DNA of 16,353 nt from Pseudomonadota bacterium (lineage in GTDB: Bacteria; Pseudomonadota; Gammaproteobacteria; Burkholderiales; Burkholderiaceae_C): NCBI GenBank assembly GCA_023435325.1, contig JAEYRT010000075.1:1-16353 (forward strand), read 5' to 3'. Below the pieces are notes generated by a model. That model did not search any database, had not been told where the DNA came from, and saw only the letters and a list, made by a program, of their open reading frames with translations. This document shows positions 14,781 to 16,353 of this stretch, one piece after another. The translations under genes and the position numbers were made by a program. Numbering within the stretch: position 1 is the stretch's first letter; each line of letters opens with the position of its first letter.

Positions 14781-14833
14781 AGCGCCTGTGCATGCGGGTT
14801 CACCACCGCATGAATCTGCAAGCGGCAGGCGCT
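14781..14833 (+). repeat. Nested inverted repeat in the phaA-phaB gap
   Basis: Outer 8-bp arms AGCGCCTG (14781-14788) and CAGGCGCT (14826-14833) enclose inner 7-bp arms CATGCGG (14791-14797) and CCGCATG (14806-14812). There is no following T tract, so it does not read as an intrinsic terminator. In mRNA it would form a long stem with a 2-by-13 internal loop, which could protect or process the transcript between the two cistrons. Confidence 0.6.
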
Positions 14834-14845
14834 GCAGTCTTTACA

Positions 14846-14860
14846 GTGTGACAGTCACAC
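14846..14860. promoter_or_regulatory. Perfect GTGTGAC-A-GTCACAC palindrome before phaB
   Basis: Two perfect 7-bp arms (14846-14852 and 14854-14860) flank one base, ten bases before the phaB ribosome-binding site. Perfect dyads of this length usually mark dimeric regulator sites, so an internal phaB control point is possible. No regulator can be named from the sequence. Confidence 0.4.
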
Positions 14861-14883
14861 GAAAAACATTGAGGAGATGGGAC

Positions 14884-15621
14884 ATGACACAGAAAGTAGC
14901 GTATGTGACGGGAGGCATGGGCGGTATCGGTTCTGCCATCTGTCAGCGTCTGCACAACGACGGTTTCAAGGTGATTGCAGGCTGCGGTCCGACCCGGGAC
15001 TACCAAAAATGGCTCGACGAGCAGAAAGCCCTGGGTTACACCTTTTATGCTTCTGTGGGCAATGTCGGTGAATGGGACTCCACGGTGCAGGCCTTCAACC
15101 AGGCCAAGCAAGAGCATGGCTCCATTGATGTGCTCGTGAACAACGCTGGCATCACGCGTGACCGCATGTTCCTGAAGATGACACCCGATGACTGGCAGGC
15201 GGTCATCGAAACCAACCTGAATTCCATGTTCAACGTGACCAAGCAGGTGGTGGGCGACATGGTGGAAAAGGGCTGGGGCCGCATCATCAATATCAGCTCG
15301 GTCAATGGTGCCAAGGGTCAGGCTGGCCAAACCAATTATTCGGCCGCCAAGGCAGGCATGCACGGTTTCACCATGGCGCTGGCGCAAGAGCTGGCCAGCA
15401 AAGGCGTGACGGTCAACACTGTCAGCCCCGGCTATATCGGCACCGACATGGTCAAGGCCATCCGCCAGGATGTGCTGGACAAGATCGTGGGTACGATTCC
15501 CGTCAAGCGCTTGGGTGAGCCCAAAGAAATTGCGTCCATCGTCTCCTGGCTGGCTTCGGAAGACGGCAGCTACTCCACAGGCGCAGACTTTTCCGTCAAC
15601 GGCGGTCTGCACATGCACTAA
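14884..15621 (+). CDS. phaB: Acetoacetyl-CoA reductase, NADPH-dependent
   Basis: A 245-residue short-chain dehydrogenase that reduces acetoacetyl-CoA to (R)-3-hydroxybutyryl-CoA, the monomer for PhaC. The Rossmann nucleotide motif TGGMGGIG is at 9-16, NNAG at 86-89, the catalytic serine in NISSV (138-139), and Tyr152-x3-Lys156 in YSAAKAG. QAGQTNYSAAK and SPGYIGTDMV match the PhaB subfamily of Cupriavidus (246 residues) rather than generic FabG. ATG 14884 has GAGGAG seven bases upstream; an open frame back to 14776 would run through the inverted repeats and lacks SDR sequence. Last gene of phaCAB, ending 24 bases before a strong terminator. Confidence 0.96.
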   Translation: MTQKVAYVTGGMGGIGSAICQRLHNDGFKVIAGCGPTRDYQKWLDEQKALGYTFYASVGNVGEWDSTVQAFNQAKQEHGSIDVLVNNAGITRDRMFLKMTPDDWQAVIETNLNSMFNVTKQVVGDMVEKGWGRIINISSVNGAKGQAGQTNYSAAKAGMHGFTMALAQELASKGVTVNTVSPGYIGTDMVKAIRQDVLDKIVGTIPVKRLGEPKEIASIVSWLASEDGSYSTGADFSVNGGLHMH

Positions 15622-15645
15622 ACGCTGGATGCCGCAATAAATACC

Positions 15646-15670
15646 AAAGCCCGCGAAAGCGGGCTTTTTT
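15646..15670 (+). terminator. Intrinsic terminator of the phaCAB operon
   Basis: A 9-bp stem AAAGCCCGC / GCGGGCTTT (15646-15654 with 15659-15667) capped by a GAAA tetraloop runs into a T tract ending at 15670. It also lies downstream of the convergent microprotein array and may help end that transcript. Confidence 0.93.
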
Positions 15671-15712
15671 CATGACCAGGCGTGATTGCTGGAGAAGGCA
15701 TGAACAGGCCGT

Positions 15713-15745
15713 AATAAGAAAGGCAGCAGCTTGTGGTGCTTGCCT
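15713..15745 (-). terminator. Possible terminator after the last microprotein gene
   Basis: On the minus strand AGGCA-AGC (15745-15738) can pair with GCT-GC-TGCCT (15730-15721) with a two-base bulge and a 7-base loop, followed by TTCTTATT (15720-15713). The stem is imperfect, so confidence is modest. Confidence 0.4.
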
Positions 15746-15759
15746 GTCTTGCGCCGCAT

Positions 15760-15834
15760 TCAGTCGCGCACAGGGTGGCGCTTGCGGTCGCGTTCGTCTT
15801 CGGGCCAGATGTTCATGGGGGTAGAAGATTGCAT
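15760..15834 (-). CDS. Microprotein, IWPEDERDRKR family, copy 1 (24 aa)
   Basis: A 24-codon gene starting ATG at 15834 and ending TGA at 15760-15762, with AAGGAG eight bases upstream. The product begins MQSSTPMN, continues with IWPEDERDRKR and ends HPVRD. Two paralogues lie upstream on the same strand (starts 16079 and 16231) with the same core, the same distance from core to stop (five codons), and aligned start and ribosome-binding site. The core has no amino acid change among the three copies although five of its eleven codons differ at the third base, always by transitions. The peptide is a hydrophobic Ile-Trp-Pro cap followed by alternating acidic and basic residues and has no signal or membrane segment. 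I do not recognise the family and assign no function. A second in-frame ATG (15816-15814) would give an 18-residue form. Confidence 0.75.
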   Translation of the reverse strand: MQSSTPMNIWPEDERDRKRHPVRD

Positions 15835-15854
15835 GGTTTCACTCCTTTGCCTGT

Positions 15855-15883
15855 TTAACGCCGTGCCTGGAGCCGGGTTGACA
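15855..15883 (-). promoter_or_regulatory. ECF-like promoter of microprotein copy 1
   Basis: On the minus strand TGTCAACC (15883-15876), a 15-base spacer and CGTTAA (15860-15855) precede the start codon by 20 bases. The same two boxes precede the other two microprotein genes. An AAC-type -35 with a CGT-type -10 is the pattern of ECF sigma factors. The implied 5' leader is about 13-15 bases, just enough for the AAGGAG site. Confidence 0.65.
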
Positions 15884-15940
15884 CATGGGGTGCAAGCACA
15901 TGCAGTTTGTGTTGGCGAATGTGTCGCAGCTTTCAGGCTT

Positions 15941-15969
15941 CAAAACAAAACCCACCGTCTGAAGGCGGG
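15941..15969 (-). terminator. Terminator after microprotein copy 2
   Basis: On the minus strand CCCGCC (15969-15964) pairs with GGTGGG (15956-15951), including one G-T pair, around a 7-base loop. TTTTGTTTTG (15950-15941) follows. It lies between copy 2 and the promoter of copy 1, separating the two units. A second hairpin, GCTGGCA / TGCCAGC (15976-15982 with 15993-15999), lies between it and the copy 2 stop. Confidence 0.6.
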
Positions 15970-16010
15970 CTGTTGGCTGGCAGCAGGGACTTTGCCAGCA
16001 GGACTGATGA

Positions 16011-16079
16011 TCACGCGCGCACGGGTGCACGCTTGCGATCACGTTCGTCTTCGGGCCAGATGGAGAAAGTGGAGTTCAT
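16011..16079 (-). CDS. Microprotein, IWPEDERDRKR family, copy 2 (22 aa)
   Basis: A 22-codon gene from ATG at 16079 to TGA at 16011-16013, with AAGGAA about eight bases upstream. The product begins MNSTFS, continues with the shared IWPEDERDRKR core and ends APVRA. It is the shortest copy and shares FSIWPEDERDRKRAP with copy 3 and PVR with copy 1. The leader AACTGAAACC before the ATG is nearly identical to that of copy 1 (AGTGAAACC), showing that the units duplicated with their translation signals. The gene is followed by two hairpins and a T-rich tract. It has no recognised family; only comparative data or expression can show what it does. Confidence 0.75.
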   Translation of the reverse strand: MNSTFSIWPEDERDRKRAPVRA

Positions 16080-16101
16080 GGTTTCAGTTCCTTGGGCTTA
16101 T

Positions 16102-16130
16102 TCAACGCGGCAGCAAAGTGGTGGTTGACA
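16102..16130 (-). promoter_or_regulatory. ECF-like promoter of microprotein copy 2
   Basis: On the minus strand TGTCAACC (16130-16123), a 15-base spacer and CGTTGA (16107-16102) lie 22 bases before the ATG. The spacer sequence differs from those of copies 1 and 3, while both boxes are kept, as expected of a functional promoter rather than mere recent duplication. Confidence 0.65.
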
Positions 16131-16156
16131 GCGCGGGAGAGAAATTTTTCAAAGAT

Positions 16157-16231
16157 TCAAATACGGTCGGGAGCGCGTTTGCGGTCACGTTCGTCTTCAG
16201 GCCAGATGGAAAAAACAGTGGGGTTCAGCAT
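16157..16231 (-). CDS. Microprotein, IWPEDERDRKR family, copy 3 (24 aa)
   Basis: A 24-codon gene from ATG at 16231 to TGA at 16157-16159, with AAGGAG nine bases upstream. The product begins MLNPTVFS, continues with the invariant IWPEDERDRKR core and ends APDRI. It is the first of the array in the direction of transcription. Relative to the others it uses different synonymous codons for Pro (CCT) and Lys (AAA). No hairpin terminator is seen between it and the copy 2 promoter (AT-rich sequence 16135-16156), so read-through into copy 2 is possible. Further copies could lie beyond the right window edge; none is seen between 16286 and 16353. Confidence 0.75.
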   Translation of the reverse strand: MLNPTVFSIWPEDERDRKRAPDRI

Positions 16232-16255
16232 GGATTTACTCCTTATGTGTGAGAG

Positions 16256-16285
16256 TCAACGTGCTGCAGCACCTACGGGTTGACA
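16256..16285 (-). promoter_or_regulatory. ECF-like promoter of microprotein copy 3
   Basis: On the minus strand TGTCAACC (16285-16278), a 16-base spacer and CGTTGA (16261-16256) lie 24 bases before the ATG. The -35 box extends to GTGTCAACCCG, identical to copy 1. The spacer is one base longer than in copies 1 and 2. Confidence 0.65.
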
Positions 16286-16323
16286 CCTAAAAGTAAAAAA
16301 ATGCGTGCTTTTTATCGGTCTGT

Positions 16324-16351
16324 TTGGCGATCCATTGGCGCTGCCTACAAT
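16324..16351 (+). promoter_or_regulatory. Possible sigma-70 promoter for a gene beyond the window
   Basis: TTGGCG (16324-16329) and TACAAT (16346-16351) are 16 bases apart on the plus strand. The -10 matches consensus at five of six positions and the -35 at three. In related genomes a plus-strand gene such as phaR may follow phaB, but nothing of it is visible here. Confidence 0.3.
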
Positions 16352-16353
16352 TC

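Noticed and set aside
15760..16231. Three similar units as a CRISPR array or simple direct repeat
   Set aside because: Only three units with irregular spacing (152 and 245 bases), repeats with internal synonymous changes, and each unit carries translation signals.
15731..16252. 173-codon plus-strand frame across the microprotein array
   Set aside because: It starts at a GTG without a ribosome-binding site and has mixed composition. Only the first repeat unit lies in its RLRSRSSSGQM register, while the other two fall in other frames. The conserved start, stop and promoter signals are all on the minus strand.
15878..16285. Plus-strand TTGACA hexamers at 15878, 16125 and 16280 as sigma-70 -35 boxes
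   Set aside because: None has a -10-like hexamer at 16-18 bases. The hexamers are the complement of the TGTCAACC boxes whose partner CGTTRA lies on the minus-strand side at constant spacing.
16287..16353. Minus-strand frame entering from the right edge and ending TAG at 16287-16289
   Set aside because: Only about 21 codons are visible, ending in an AT-rich Phe/Tyr run that looks non-coding; too little to call a gene.

Overview
The window looks like a chromosomal segment from a betaproteobacterium, most likely family Comamonadaceae (Comamonas, Delftia or Acidovorax relatives). The signs are a class I phaC-phaA-phaB polyhydroxybutyrate operon preceded by pgeF, an E. coli-like NADP isocitrate dehydrogenase, moderately GC-rich coding sequence, and intergenic inverted repeats of a style I recall from Comamonadaceae. 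This assignment rests on protein recognition by eye; no search was run.

Layout. 1-182: tail of an unrecognised gene and its terminator. 234-2030 (minus): a methyl-accepting chemotaxis protein ending in a CheR-tether pentapeptide. 2031-2462: non-coding, with a palindrome, a repeat-like element and the phnA terminator. 2463-3418 (minus): PhnA-like zinc-ribbon protein and an exported DUF192 protein. 3568-4827 (plus): icd with a strong terminator. 4930-6369 (plus): a DHA2-type MFS exporter. 6377-8962 (minus): a large soluble-looking protein with two homologous sensor modules and a C-terminal CheW domain. 9161-10426 (minus): a two-gene unit, FAH-family hydrolase and zinc-ribbon Nudix hydrolase. 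10512-11363 (plus): pgeF, whose 3' end overlaps a small two-helix membrane protein on the other strand (11268-11597). 11789-15621 (plus): phaC, phaA and phaB, closed by a strong terminator at 15646-15670. PhaA condenses acetyl-CoA, PhaB reduces the product with NADPH, and PhaC polymerises it.

The most unusual part is the last 600 bases, which at first look empty. On the minus strand they hold three tandem tiny genes (22-24 codons) encoding paralogous microproteins with an invariant core IWPEDERDRKR followed by xPxRx and TGA. Each has its own ribosome-binding site. Each is preceded at the same distance by the same two-box element, TGTCAACC-N15/16-CGTTRA, which has the architecture of an ECF-type (group IV) sigma factor promoter. 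I do not recognise this family. I read it as a small multigene microprotein regulon under an alternative sigma factor, reading towards the end of the pha operon. Function is unknown.

Other points of interest are an inverted repeat matching the published-style PhaR site between phaC and phaA, nested inverted repeats between phaA and phaB, and the duplicated sensor-CheW protein.
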